A DNA stretch of 64,000 nucleotides. Source: a virus. A program made the translations under genes and the position numbers. Below, piece by piece: positions 1-15,000 of this stretch; within the stretch, counting starts at the first letter, position 1, and each line of letters begins with the position of its first letter. The notes under the pieces are model-generated. The model saw nothing but the letters and a program-made list of their open reading frames with translations, was not told the origin of the DNA and searched no databases. The stretch covers positions 26,317-90,316 of the IMG/VR virus record IMGVR_UViG_3300025131_000014. One strand, given 5' to 3'.

Positions 1-3000
1 AAACTTTTCCATACTATTTACATAGAAATCATAGAATTCTTTTAGCTCTGGAACTTTCATTACTTCTTCAAACTCTTTGTTCCAATGTTTGGCTGCAGGT
101 ACTGATGGAACATAGCGACTAGCAAAATTGTATTTAAGGACAGCCCCACTTGGAATTTTTCCTCCTGATGTAAGGCTATTAAAAAGTTCATTATAGATAA
201 AAGGACTGTTTTGAACATCCCATTTATCTCTAGCTGCTTCATATGCTCTTAGATCAAAATTACCGTCTTTATCTACAGATATTACTTTTAAATCTTCTAT
301 TATTTCTGTTCTATTTTCAACAAACTTATTGAAAAGAGTTTTTTGTTCTGTTAATAGAGCATCTATCATTTCAGTAGCTACTTCTCTTCTTTCTTCATTT
401 CCATCTACAAGCTTTTCTATAAGCTGTTCTCTATATTCTTTTCTTTGCTGAGCTGTAGTTGGTGCTTGTTCAATTCCTAAGTCTGTTTTTCGTGGATCAT
501 ATATTTCTTTACCATCTATAAGCATACCAATATCGATAGCTACAATATTTTCTTTTTGCCATAGCATATGCTTTTTATAAGCAGCATTAGAAGGTCCTAC
601 TCCTTTTACACTATTGATATGATTTCTTTTTTCCCATAATTTTTGAAAATAAGAACGGTTGATTCTACTAAGTAAATTTCCTGTAAGTTCTCCATTTTCA
701 TCTTTTTGGGCAAGCTTGTCAAATTTTTCTTTTATATTGCCTGGTCCTATATTAAGTTTTTCAATTGCTACGTTTATATCTTTAACATGACCTTCAAATT
801 CATTACTAGCTTTTATAATAGCCTGTTGTAACCATTTATCTACAATTCTTACTATTGGAACTTGAGAAGAGAAAGCACCTCTTGTTTGAGCTGCAAATGC
901 TCCTGTATCAAACTGAGGTCCAAATATATCTTTCATGGCTAAGTCTAATCCTGCAGATGAATTAACCATTTTTCCTATTATTTCTCTAGCACCATGTGTC
1001 CATCTTGTTTCTAAATCTTGAAGTTGACTAGCAATATCTCCAAAGTTATATCCATGAAATTGTGTTTCTCTGGTTACTCTGTTCATAACCCCTTTCCAGG
1101 ATTTAATTATTTTAATTACTGAGTCAAGTTCAGAAAGATTTCCTCCTTTATGCAAAACTTTATCTGCCCAGTCTAGCTGTTCTTTTGCTATTTTAAGTGT
1201 TTCAACTGAAGTTTGTTCTCGTAAAAGATCATCTCTTTGTTCTTTTATTTTAGCTATTCTTGCTTCTAAAGGAGCAACTGGATCTTCTCCTTTGTTTTCT
1301 AAAGAACTTGCTCTAGTAATACTTCTTTCAAGATTTTTTATTTGATTGTTAAGCGAATTAATAATGATCTGTGTAGCTGAGTCAAGTTCTCTTTTCTTTT
1401 TTCTTTGTTTTTGCGGCATCGCATCAGTACTGTAATCGCCTTCAGGTCTTTCATCAGTTACTACTATAATGTAACCTCTGTTTGAATCTGGAAATACTTT
1501 AGCAGTTACACCAGGATTTTCAGCTTCGATCTGTTCAGCTCGGCTATTTGCTGTTGTAATAAGAGTAAATAGTTTCTTTCCTCCGTGTCTATTAAGTAAG
1601 CCATAGCCTTTTTCTATATTATATAAAGAAAGATTTCTTATAGGAACTTCTTTTGCTTTAGGTTTTTGAGCATAGAATACTTCACCTTTTTTAGTAGCTA
1701 TTCCTATTTTTCCTGTTACTACAATAGGAGTTGCAAGTTTATTAACAGTTCCTTCTTTTATAGCTTTCTTTATAAGTTCATTAGAATACTTAGGACCTAC
1801 TCCTTCAATTGTTGATACAGTAATATGAGGATGTTTAACTTTAGATTGTGGATTTTCTATAATAAGTGCCTGACCTTTTTCATCTTCTACAGTTGCTATT
1901 ACAGTTAAAGGTATTTCTTGTGTATAAGGTAATGAGTTTATAAGATCTTGATCGGGCATAAATTGAATTGTAGAATGATGCATATGAACATTCTTATGTT
2001 TTGCTGGAAAAGTTTCTAAGAGAGTCTTATGTACTTTTTTAGAAATAAAGACAGCAGCATAAAGAGCATCTTTTTTAAGTTCTCCTAATGATATAGGTGC
2101 TTCTTTTTTAGGCATATCATCCTTTCCCCAAGCTGCATCTAAGAAATCATCTCCCATCATATTTCCATCGATACCTGCATCTGAAATAGGATCATCTGCT
2201 TTGAGTTCTTTAAAAGGTAATATACCTTGATCTAAATTTTTATATGTAACGTTTTTATTTAGTTCTTTAGTTGCCCATTGCTCTAAAGTTATAGGGTTTT
2301 TTATAGTCTCTCCTGCTTCTCTTTCTCTGTCTAGATATTCTGCCAATACTGCATCCATATAGTCAAAAGCATCACTTACTGCTCCTACTTCAGGCCATTC
2401 CAGTATATCTACTATCTGTTTATTAACAGGTGTTTTATTTGCACGTCCTAGTGAGCTAAAAGTTCTCATATATGTATACATACCCTCACCGTAAAACTCA
2501 TCAATATGTGTTAGCAGAGCCTCCCATTCTGTTGGCCATTTTTCTTTAGGTTCTTTATATATAGGTAATGCACTTATAATATTACCTACATTCAATTGGA
2601 ATTTGTTTTTGTTTTCTGCTGCTATTAGTACATACTCTGTTTTTAGAGTAATTTTTTCGCCATACTTGTCTGTTACTTCTATTTCTTTAGGAAGTCTTTC
2701 TTCTATTCTTTGTCCTTCTGCATTTGTATAAGTTTTGTTAAGTAATGTATCTTTTGGAGTAGGATCATAAACAGAATCCCATTCTTCTGCTCTTTTAGTC
2801 ATATCCAAATATTTATTCAATCTGGATATTGGTTTTTCTATATCTTCTGAGGATTTATATTTTGGAGCCAATTCTGTATAATGAATCCAACTCCCACTTG
2901 GTATATAAGCATTTTGGAAATATTCGCCAGGAATAAATTTACCATCATATTCAGTACCTTTTGTTTTAAGATATTCTTCCAATTTCTTGTTGTCTGAATC

Positions 3001-6000
3001 AAATTCTTCTTTAAACTTCTTGGCTATTAAGGCATCAATTATAATTCTCCCAACACTAAGGTCTGGTTGTCCTCCAAACTCTTCAACTATCATTTGAGAT
3101 GCGCCAGGTGCTGCACGACCAACTCCTTCATCCCATGTCCCTCTATGTTCTATTATTTCCCCTTGTGCCTCATTATTAAATTTAGCAGCTATAAGAGATT
3201 CAATAGACATATCTTTATATTCTTTTAATTTCCCTTTTACATAATCTCCTATAACACGTTCATATTGTACTAAATCTTTATCTTTTTCATATTTATATTC
3301 CTTAATGGTATATTTACCTTTTTTAATCTTAATCTCTTTTTTAGATACTATTTCATCCCATGCTTCGAATTTTAACTGTTTGATTATTTCTTCATCTGTT
3401 ATCTCAATTATTTTACCTTTATCTGCAACTCTTTTACTAGTGCCTGATTTGCTTCTTGTAGCATAATCCAATGCTGTGTCTAAATAAGGAGTCAAAGAAA
3501 CCCCTGTTGTTTTGCCTCCAAAATTATCTTGTGCAAAAATTGTTAAGTCTCCGTTCTTATCTATTTTATATTGAGATTCAAGAGATACGCCCCTATATAC
3601 CTTTTTCTGTTTCTGAGCAATTTCTTTAGGATTCTGATTATATCTTACTTGTTTTTCTTCTTCAGTAATCGCAGGCACTTCTTCAATATCCCCTTTTTTT
3701 ATGTTTTCTGTTTTTTTGACTTTAACACCTTTAACCCCACTACTTTGTTGTGTTGGTTGAGTGGATTCTAATTCTTGTTGAGCTAATATTAAACCTTCCA
3801 AGAATGCTTGGTCTATTAATTGATTTGTGTTATGAGTAAAGCTCTCATACTGCATTAACTTTTTAGCAGCTTCTGAATTAGAGTTTTGTTTAAAAGACTC
3901 AACTACAAGTTGTTTCATTAAACCTAAACTATCTGTTTTTTTCATTTGTGCAACAGTACCTTTACCTCTTATTTTTTTCCCATATCCTCCAATCCCAACA
4001 TATTTGTTATAAGTAGCTTGATCAAAAGTACCAGACTTATTAGATTGATAAGCATGTTCTACACTGCCGTATTCTCTACCTTTCCAAGTAAACTCTCTTG
4101 GAGCTAGATTAGATAAAATTTTGGTAGAATATTCAGACTCAGCTTGTCCCCAGTATACATTAATAGTTCCTTTCTTTTCAACCTCACTAGTTTGTTGTGC
4201 TGGTCCAATATTTAATTTACCAGTATTAAACCATTCTTTACTAAATATAATATTAGAAGGAATAGGTCCAGCAGCATTAAACATATCAATCATTTCTAAT
4301 CCTGTGTAGCCATTTAAAGATGCTTTAGTAGTATTTCTGTACGCTACTTTAAATTGTTTATTAGGATTAGCTCTGGCAGTCTCATATAAAGATTTAATAG
4401 ATTCTGTAATTTGTTGAGGAGAAATAGATTTAAGACCTTTATTTTCTTTTACTCTTAAATCTTTCGTAGGTAAAGCATAAGCATTTCCTTGTAATCCTTC
4501 TCCTTGTCCATACTTAGCACCAAATTTATCTTTAGCTTTTTTAGCTGCCCCTGCACCATGCCTACCTTCTGGATTACTTCCAAATACAAATATTGTATTT
4601 TCTTCAGGAGTTATATCGCCCTCATAATATTGAGCGACCTCTTCTTTTACCTCTATATCACTGTCTTCTGGTACTATTGTAGGGTCATTAAATCCATATT
4701 CTTTATTAAGTCTATCAGCTATAGCTCTTTGGAACTCAATCATTCTTTCTTTAAACTCTTTTTCTCCTCCTTGATATCCAGTGTCTCTTAAAATGTTATT
4801 ATATGCCTCAAGTTCTTCTAGAGTAAGTGGAATAGCGTCATAAAACTTTCCTGTTCTTCCTGTACCTCCCACAGCTCCAACACCTCCGTCTCTTTCAGCT
4901 TGGCCATATCGCTCAATTCTTGCTTTTCCGTGTAGTCCTGATCGTAAATTTATTTTTAATTGGTAAGTATTATCCCAAATATTCTTTATAGTCTTTTCAG
5001 GATACGTACCTAAGTAAAGATCAGGAGTTACAACACGATCAACAAATTCACTATCTTCTACAATATCGGCTGCATCCTTATAAAATTCTTTTTGGGCTCC
5101 TACTAAGTTAAGTGTTTGATTAAGAGCAGCTTCATAAAGACTTTTATCTTCAAATGTTTCAGCTAAAGGATTATCCTTTTTTAAGGATCCAACTAAGTCA
5201 GCAAGTAAGCTTAATAGTTTTTCCCATATATTTTTACCTTCTTCATATCCTTTAGGTATTTTATGGGATAACATAAATGTTCTTAATCCTTTAGAGGCTG
5301 AAATTCCTGCTGTAAATTCATTTACTGGATGATTAATAGAAACAAGAGGGTATATATATGTTGATTCTGCCCATGTTAATGTTTGATTATTAATAGATTT
5401 TTCTTTAACTCTTATAAAGTCTGCTTCAGTAACTCCGTCTTTACCAAATAGCTGGGCCAATGTAACAACTTCTTCTGTTGTATCCTCACCTTGTAAAACT
5501 CGTGTATCTGGTGATGCTGCTATTAGAGCGTCTTTAGTATGTGTAGCTAATTTAATAAGTTGATTAACAATTTTCTTTGTTTCTGGTGAGGCAATGCCTT
5601 TCCTGACTTGATTTATAGCTGCTAAAGTTAAGAAGTGTGTTAATTCATGTATAATAATAGTTTCTTCTAAATATCTTTGATTTTCAGGAGCAAGTTCACT
5701 TGTCCATCCTGTATCTTCTCTTTTAAAACTAACCTCTGCTAGTGTGTATTCTCCTTGGTCATTAAAGCTGCTTCGAAACACTCCGCTTGATATTGGACCT
5801 TTTGTTCCATTAATCTTAATAGTTACTTTAATATTTTGAGGAAGTGTTTCTATAACTTCTTTATAAGCAGTGGCCATTTTTTTATGATAGTCACTATTAG
5901 AGTTAAATCTAATATCCTCTAACATTTCAATAATTTGTTCTTTTTGATTTTTTATACCTTTGGTTACTTCTGTAATTGAGGGGTCTTCTGACGGGTCTTT

Positions 6001-9000
6001 GCCTAAATTATCTCCTACTAACTTTAATCCACTATTGAAAGTATTGGGTGGAGGTATAGTGTTTTCTCCAGAAAGTTCTACTATTTCTTCTGGAAGATTT
6101 TCTGTATTAAGACTTATTGCTATAGGATCGTTAGGATTGTACTCACTTTCTTGTCTGGTTCCTAATGTGCTTATTCTTCTATATACAGTATATCCTAGAG
6201 TACCTTCTTCTTTTTCTTCTCCCATTTTTTCATAAAGTTCCCATCTGTTGGTCTCGTTATTTCTAAAAGAAAGAAAGTGAGCATAAAACTTTCCTGGGCC
6301 TAAATTACCTAATCCTTCAATTGTTGTTATAAATTTTTCATTTTCTGTAGGAATTTCTCCATCAATACTTTGTCCTGCAGTAGTACCTTTAAGTTTTATA
6401 TACTCTTTTCCTTTTATTTGATTTTTTTTATCAAATGAACTGATTTTTGTAGTTCGGTAAGGTTTATGCTGAAAGTACTGTCTGGTAAAATTAGTAGGAT
6501 TTTTATAATAGAAAGGATTTGTTAATGGTTGTCCTAATATAAAAGTATCAAGAAGTGCAACATTAGAAGCTACACTTCTTATTGCTTCAGGATAACCAAG
6601 GTCCATCATTACAGGATATGGAATTAGTCTAAAGAAGTTTCTTGGACTTTGTGTGCCTCCTGTTGCATATGTATATTTTATAAGGTCATAGGCTAGCTTT
6701 TTTAAAGAAACGGTAGCTTCAGCACCATCTGTATAAGGGACTTTTTGATCAGTTTGAGACCATGCAAAGAATTCTCTTACCAGATCAGGCTCCTCTATTT
6801 TTTCATTTCCACTTGCCATATATTCAAGACGGGAGGGTGTATTTCCGATATCTTCTGATAAACGAGGGTAAAGTCTTTTTAATAGTTTACTTCTTTTCCC
6901 CCATTCTGTTTGTTGAAGAGCTTTTACTCTTCTGGCTAATGAATTTCTGGCTAAAACTATTGTCGTTTTGCCTTCTTCTTCTTTTCTTTCTTTTACTTCA
7001 TCATATAAAAGTCTTTTTCTAAGGTCTTCAAGAGATTCATCAGGAAAGAGCTGGTCAAATACTAGGGAATTTAGGTATTGTTTTAGATCTGTAAATATTT
7101 CTGCTTTTCTATCAATATTCATAGAAGCTATTCCTCCTAATTCTCCTATACTATTAGTAGCTTGCATGAAAACAGGAGATTCATAGGGATATAATTCTTT
7201 AAATAATTGAGTAGCAAGTACTTCTCCATACATTGCAGATGCTCCTATTAGTCCATTAGGATTGAAAATAAACACATCACCATTTGGCTGTTGATTTAGT
7301 TCTCCTATTATCTGTTCAGTTCCTTTTAGATAGGTTATCCCTTCTCCATCCATAACATCAACTAGTTTTTGTTTTAGCTCTAATGCATTTAACATTGTTT
7401 TTCCTGGATGTCTTAAAGGTTGGTTAGTATTAGTTACATTTTGGGCGGCTGAAATATCTTCTCCCATTGTTTGGATTACATTTAATGCTTCTAGTATCTT
7501 TAATTGGTCGTTCCAATAGTTATCTCCTTTATTTTCAGGAGCTGTACCAATCATTTCTTTCATTTCTTTTAAACTAAAAGTATCATCAAGATAGTCTTGA
7601 GGATAAAGTTTATCTGTGTCTTCTGTTATTTGACCATTTTTTTTGATCATTTCTTTTACTTCATTAAATGCTTCTTCACTAGCTTTTACCCTGCCCATTA
7701 TTATATCTTCTGTAACTTTACTTATTTTAGTAGTGTAAGCTTTTACCCACATATGAACTGCCTCTTGATTTGCAAAAGTTCCCACATATCTTTCATCAAA
7801 GCCTTGAGAAATCATGGCTAAAGCTATTCCAAATGTAGAACCGCTCATATTTAGCTTATGAAGATCCTGATCATTACCATTATCCATACTGGCAGACTGG
7901 AATCCTGATGATACATCATTTTTTGTACCTTTTCTAGATACTAGTTTGACATCGGATACTTTATTTCCTTCATATATTTCTTTACCATCATCAGATTTAA
8001 ACTTTATTTGAAGTGGTACTAAAAGTTTTCTTTTGGAATTTTCAGGATCTGTTATTACTTGCTTAAATTGTGTATCTACTGTTTGAGCTAATGCAAGATA
8101 AGTATTGAATAAAGAGAAAACACCCATTCCAGTTTGTCCGTCTTTGTTAATAAAGAAGAAGTCTCTTTGAGCTTTTGGTGTAATAAAGTTAGGTAAAGCT
8201 TCATTTTTATTTTTGAGGGCTTCAAGTTCTAATCCTATTTCTCCTATTCTTATTTTTCCTTCATCTAATGGGGTTAATCCTTTTATTACTGCTTCAGGAG
8301 TTGACATTACTTCATTATAGATCTCTATTACCTGATTTTGAAGGCCTTTCATAGATTCTCGTAGTTCTGCTTCTAACTCATCAATATTTTTAATTGCCTC
8401 ATCTATTGTTTTTCCTTCTTCTTCAGCTTTCTTTCTCTTTTCTTCTTTCTTAATTAAGAGATCTTCAGCATGTTCTTTTGAAGCATATTTAACGATTCTA
8501 CCGTCTTTAGTGACCCATGTCCAGTATTTATAGGTCCTTAGTTTATCTACATCAAAGTCAGATCCCATTTGAGTTACTATCTCATCAGGTACTATTGCAA
8601 GATCTCCCATATATTCAGGTAAGAATCCCACTATTTCGAAGCCTGCCATACTACTATGACCTTGAAAAGGTATTCTAAATCCAAATAGATCAAGAACATC
8701 ACCACTAACTTTATCGCTATCAAATACTACTTTACCGTTTTCATCTTTTTTAGTATAGTCACTTATTCTTAATATTTTTCCATTCCCATCTTTAACGGTC
8801 CATGGTACTAATATTTGTGCTTTTTGGACTTTATTGTCTTTAGTTAGCATATAATTTAGTCCATCTTCTGGATTATATCCTGGAGTCCATACAATATCAG
8901 ATTTATGAGAATTAGAAAGTTCATTAAACCCTCTAACTCCTTTAAAACCTACATTTGATCCTTGTATATAAGCATTTCCAGGTAAAGTAGATTTAAGTAT

Positions 9001-12000
9001 TTTATTCTTTATAAGAGAAAGAACTAAAGGTTCCATTCTAAAAGATGACATATGAAATCCTAATGGTAATTCAAATTGTGTATAACCATCAGTTAATCCT
9101 AATGCCATAAGATCATTAAGAGGATACCCTCTATCCATTGCCTCTTCTACTAGTATTTTCCTAAGTTTTCGTAAATCTGTTATTTGAATTGTTTCTACTT
9201 CTTTCCATACATCAGGTTCAACTTCTATTTCCTTTTTTACCTTTACAGCTTTTACTGATGTTAGAAATTCATTATATTTTTTCTCTAAGATTTTTATTTG
9301 GACTTCGCCAAATTTAGTTCGTAAGTAATCAAAGTCAGTACCATTTTTAGATTTTCCAAAAAGGTTTTCAAATAGCATTTTTTGTCCTTGAGTAGCCTCT
9401 CTTATAACTTCTTTAGCTCCCTTATATGGATTTTCTTGTTGTATTTTATAACCAGATCGATCTAGACTTAGAACATTTTTAAATTTTAAATCAGAGAGCA
9501 TATTGCCTTCTTTATCAAATATTGTTTCTACACCTTGGGCTCCTGTTTTTACACCACTTACATATATTAATGCATCACCACCAGCATCTTCTAACCCTAA
9601 TAAAACATTTTCTATTTCTAACCCTTCAACTACTTGAGGAACTAAAGGAAAAGCAGATGTTTTTAAGTACATAGTAATAGCTGCTCTTGTAGTTTGTTCC
9701 ATTTTAAAACCTGTGTATACAGGTTTAAGAGGTTGTAAAATAACATCTTTCATCTCCATATCAGTGTACTTGGATTTTTCAAGTTCACCTCTTGCTTGGG
9801 TTTCTGCTGTTTTGTCTCCTGCTTTTTTAGCGGCTATAATTTTTTTAAGAGCCGCTAATTGCTTTTCATACTTGTCAGTAAGTACTTGAAAGTCTGTATC
9901 AGATATTTTACCATAAGCCATCAAATCTGTCAGATATTCTCCCATTGTTGTTAGCATCTGAGCATCTGTTGATTCAAATCCAGTATTAGCTCCATAAGCT
10001 TTTCCAAGTTTTTTTGACATTGCTGTCATTTGAGCAAGATTTTTACTTGCTACGTCTCTATCATTTGCTATTACTATATTAAAATGATTAGCTCTTCTGT
10101 GGTGTACTGAACTATTAATAATAGCTGGATTATGCCAATATCCTTTTGTTCCGCTTGCTCTTACTTCACTTAATCTTTTATTAAGATTGGCAAATGTATT
10201 GATAAGAGTATCTTGGAATGTTCCTTTCTTAGCTTTCTTATAATAAAAAGCAGGATCACCACTCATTACTTGGAACATTTCTTTATGAGCAAACATATAA
10301 TTAACTACATAATCAGCTGCTGCTGCTTTTATCTTACGTCTATTAATTGTATCAACAGTAAATCCTGGAGTATTTGTGTTTCCTCCAAGTGTTTCTCTGT
10401 TATTAAGGCTATTCATATATTTCTCACTAAAACCTGTCATCTCCCATATATATGTGATTTGTCCATTTTTTTCTTTAGAAGTTCTTTTGAACATACCCAT
10501 TGTTTGCCAGTCTTTTACTTGTTCATTTATTGCAGCAATAATATTTCTTGCTATAACACTTTTTATACTAGCTTTTTGTTCTTCTCCTAAAGGGATTATT
10601 ATATTTCCTTCGCCATCCCAAATAGAAGTGGTTATATCACTTTGATTTTCTTCTAATTGTTCTTTATTAAGAAAAGGAAACATTATAAATTTATCTCCTC
10701 CATCTTTATAACTGTTAACTTTATTTCTTTCTTTTTCAGAAAGTGTTTGGAAAGACTTTATTCTTAGCATTTCTGCTTCATATATGTCATAAAGTGCATC
10801 TAAAGCTTCTTCTTCAAGTCCTGCAATTTCTTCTACGTCTTTAACTTCATTCCAGGCTATTTTAACTTGTTTTCTTAATGCATGGATTATAGGAATAACA
10901 GTATGTTCTGATGGGGTCATATATAGATACTTGGCTCTTGTTTGATTTCCATGATTTTGAAATAAACCTATTTTGTATATCTCCATTTCTTTTGGAGTCA
11001 TCTGTTCGAGGGCCGCAGCAGTACCTCTTCTTATACCGTGAGATATCCCATCTGCTATTTCTACTCTGAATGTATTTCTTAAAGACTGTCCATTTATATA
11101 TCTACCTTGTCTTTTATTGTATATATCTGTAATTATCTGTTTTTCTTGTTCATTAAGCCCTGGTGGAAGCATATCAGGAGTTATTTTTTCTCCTAATGTT
11201 AACCTATTAAAAGCTCCTAGCCATTCTGAATTCCATTGAAAAGCCATTTTAGATAAAGTATTAACATATTGTGCAGCTCTTTCAATTTCTTGAGGTTGAG
11301 ATTCTTTTTCTTTAGGCTCATAAGAATCTGCTAAAAGAAGAACTTTTGCTTGTTCTGTAAATTTAGACAGATCAGAATATTTATATAGAAGCTGATTAGT
11401 AACATCTCGTGTTCCTGTACCCATACTGACACCTCCTATTTTAACATCTGCTTTTGCTAATGCACGGATCCTTGCAATCTGTCCTTCTGTAAGATCTCTA
11501 AATGGATTTTTAGACTCAAAACTTATAACAGGTTCTACATTTTTTTTAGCAATCCAATGACTTACTAATTTTACTTTATCTCCTTTTACTTCTTTAACAG
11601 TATATTCTTGTCCTTTATAAAGAACAAGACTTCCTCTTATAACAGTTGGTTTAACAAGTAAAGTTTCAAATAAGTGTTTTATAAATCTTCCTTGTCCTCC
11701 TGAATGTAATAGTGCTGTAGGGCTATCAATGGTTCCACCTATTTGGTTTAATCGCCCTAAAGTAGTTTTAGGACTCATCACTAATTTTAAAGCTGTTTTT
11801 GCACTAAGTTCTATACCAAGTAATTGTAAAATTTCTTGTGTTTTAGCAGCTACTTCAATTTGAGCTTTTTGGGCATCATATTCTTCTCCTTTCTTTTGTC
11901 GTAAACTTTGAAGAGCCTCATTAGACAGTCTTACATATTCATCATAAATAGCTTTAGCTTTATCTTTTGATATGTATGCTTTTCCTCCTATTAGATCTAT

Positions 12001-15000
12001 TAGACCATTTTCTTCCATATTAGAAAGAAGGTTTTGTTGCCATTTCTCTACTAAAAGATTTACATCGTTTTGTGTGTCTCCACTAAAAGTTAAGATCTTT
12101 GATCCCTTATTTGATCCATCTACATTTCTATTAGGAGTAAATTGTGCTACTACCCTAGTTACTTCTGCTTTTGAAGGGAAAGCTATTACAAATTGAGATT
12201 TTAGTTGATTGGGATTTTTAACATTTTTATCTTTATCTAGATGCATTAAATAATTAACAAGTGCTCCTATTTGAGCATTACCTGTATCTAATGCATATTC
12301 TTTTAGTACTCTTACTATACTATTGAAATCTTCAGGAGTTCCTACTAATATGTTTAATAGGTTATTATAAAGATCTTCATAATTTACAAAAGTATCTAGT
12401 CCTAGATAATTCTTTTCTTTTATATACTTAACCTTACCATTTACTTTTTCTACACCTGTAATTTTAGAGAGTCTTGATAAGATAAGCCTAATTTGCCAAG
12501 GAGCGGTCTTTTTGGAATCTGTACGAAGTTTTGCTTTTGAACTGTAGTTTTCTGTAATTCCGTCCTCTATATAGGTTTCATCTTTTTCCTCTTGGACCCC
12601 TTCTTCTAAATCATAGAGATACTCAACAACTCCACTGTCTTGTATTTTTATTCCAATTCTTCCAAGCTTTTCATTTACTACCTTTTGTATTGCATCAAAA
12701 TTATTAATCAAAGCTCTAAACTTTTTAGCTCTTTCTTGATTTGCTTCTATATCTGTTGCACCTGCAACATTTTTAATGAGTTTACTTTGAAATCGGTTTA
12801 TAATATTTCTTATTCTTATTTCTTTTCGTTTTTTAGTTTCACCAGGTCTTTCTTTTGCTGCTTCTAGTTCTTGTTTCATCCCTTCAAGGCTGAAGGTTTT
12901 TCCATTTTTAAGGCCTTTAACTATTTTTTTATAAAGTCCTTCATCTTCTTTAAGTCTTTGTAAAGCATAATCATATAACTGACTTGCTTTAATGTTTTTG
13001 TTACTATTAGCTAAAGTGTCGTAATGATTTAGTACATAAGCATATACACTATCTGATCCTGCAATAAGTTCATCACCTGTAAGGTCTTTATTTTTTATTC
13101 CTGGTAATAGTTTTTCTATAAGTTCATCTAGTTTTTTTGTAGGTTCTTGCTTTGCAGGCATTTCGTCTACATTTTCTAGACTATCTCCCCAAATATCAAG
13201 TGGAGTAATATCATCATTACCTTCTATTCCATCAAGTATACCTCCATCGCCACTTTCTTGACCATAGTCATCTTCATCTTCTTCTTCTTCTTCTTCTTTT
13301 GTTTTTTCTAGATCTTCCATGAAGTCTGGTTGTGGCCCAAATAGTTCATTAAGAATATCCTCTTCTACTCCGAGTTCGTCACTTCTTTCTTGATTAGTTT
13401 CTTGTTCTACTACTCCTATTTGTTGATATTCTACAGTTGGTTGATCAAAATAGATCCATTCTTTTGTTCCATCAGATAAGGTTACTTCTTCTCCACGGAA
13501 TTTAGATAAAAGGTTCTTTTTTACAAAGGTTTCATATCCTGTGGTTTCATTATTATTACTTGCTTTTCCTTCTATTGAATCTATAACATACTCTCCATTC
13601 TCTTTTTGAGTTAATATAGGAACGGTAATATTTTTATCTTCTCCTAATTTCTTATAGTTAACAGCAAATTGACTGTTATTTAAAGCTTCTACTAGCTTAT
13701 CTTTCTTTTCATGAAAGTGTTCAAGGCTTAAAAAATTCATTGGTTTTGCCCATACATCTTTAATAGTAAACCTAACAGTTAATAAATTTCCTTCATTATC
13801 TGTTCTTATATGAAATTGTCCATAGCCTGTTTTAGCTCTTTCTCCTCTTTCTGCATTTCCATCTTCTGTTGTAAATGCGTGATCAACTACATATAACTGA
13901 ACAAACTCTTTTAAAGCATCAGGACTATTAAGAATATCAATTTGTGTCATTGCTTTTATGCCTTTGACTATTTTTTCATTTTCTTCTCCAATATTTTCAG
14001 CTCCCATATGTCCTGCCAACATGAAAATTTCTATTGCTTTGGCAATAGTATTAGCATAAGCTGTTCCATCTACTGCAACTTTTCCTTTAGTTATAAGATT
14101 TTGTATTTCATTAAGTTGTGGAGCCCGTACATAAGCTGCAAAGCTTTGCTTGTCTTGTGGTGTGGGAAGAACAATATATACTGCTCCGTTAGCTAAATCT
14201 TTTCCATTTTTTACATATTCTAAAGAATTCTGTTCAAAGGGAGATTCTCCTCTCATTAATATTCCATTAACTGATACACCTAGTTTAGCACTTGGTCCTA
14301 CTACATCTCCTAATTGGGTTTCTTTATATCTACCTGTATGCTCATCTTTTTTATTAAAGATCAGATGTCCTATTCCTTTCTTACGTATTTCAATTTCAAC
14401 TCCTTCCTTTTTTTCAAAGGCATCGAAAGCAGCATTTCTAAAGTCTTGTAATCTTTTAGTTTGTATGGCCCAATTATCTATATCTAGTTTACGTCCAGTC
14501 CAATTAACTACTCTTCTAAATACAAAGTTTGCTAAGGGCACTCCATTGGAGTCAACTTCTACTTTTAGTTTTCCGTCTTTGAGTGTATATGCAGTACCTG
14601 CATCATGGATATACGCAACAGGTTCTCCATTCTTGTTTTTTATAACAAGAGGAGTTCTCATTCTTATTTCTTCTTCTGTAGGATTTTCTTTTGCTTTCCA
14701 CTCACCAAAGGTCATTTCTTCTCTTTGGCCTTTATCATTTATTATAGTACTGGTAATTGGGACTGAATCTGCTGCGGGATCTACTTCTACTGTAAAAGTA
14801 TCTCCTACTTGAAATCTTGTATGTGATTCAATATCATTATGAAGCGTACTACTCTTCTGATCTCCTGTAGATACTGTTCTAATCGTTCTAACATCCCCAT
14901 TATCGTCTACTACTTCTTTAAACTCTCTAGCAAGATAAGCCATAGAAAGAGAACTTACTTTTAAGGTTCCTGTTTGTTCTTGTCCTGTTTCTGCTTTTGT

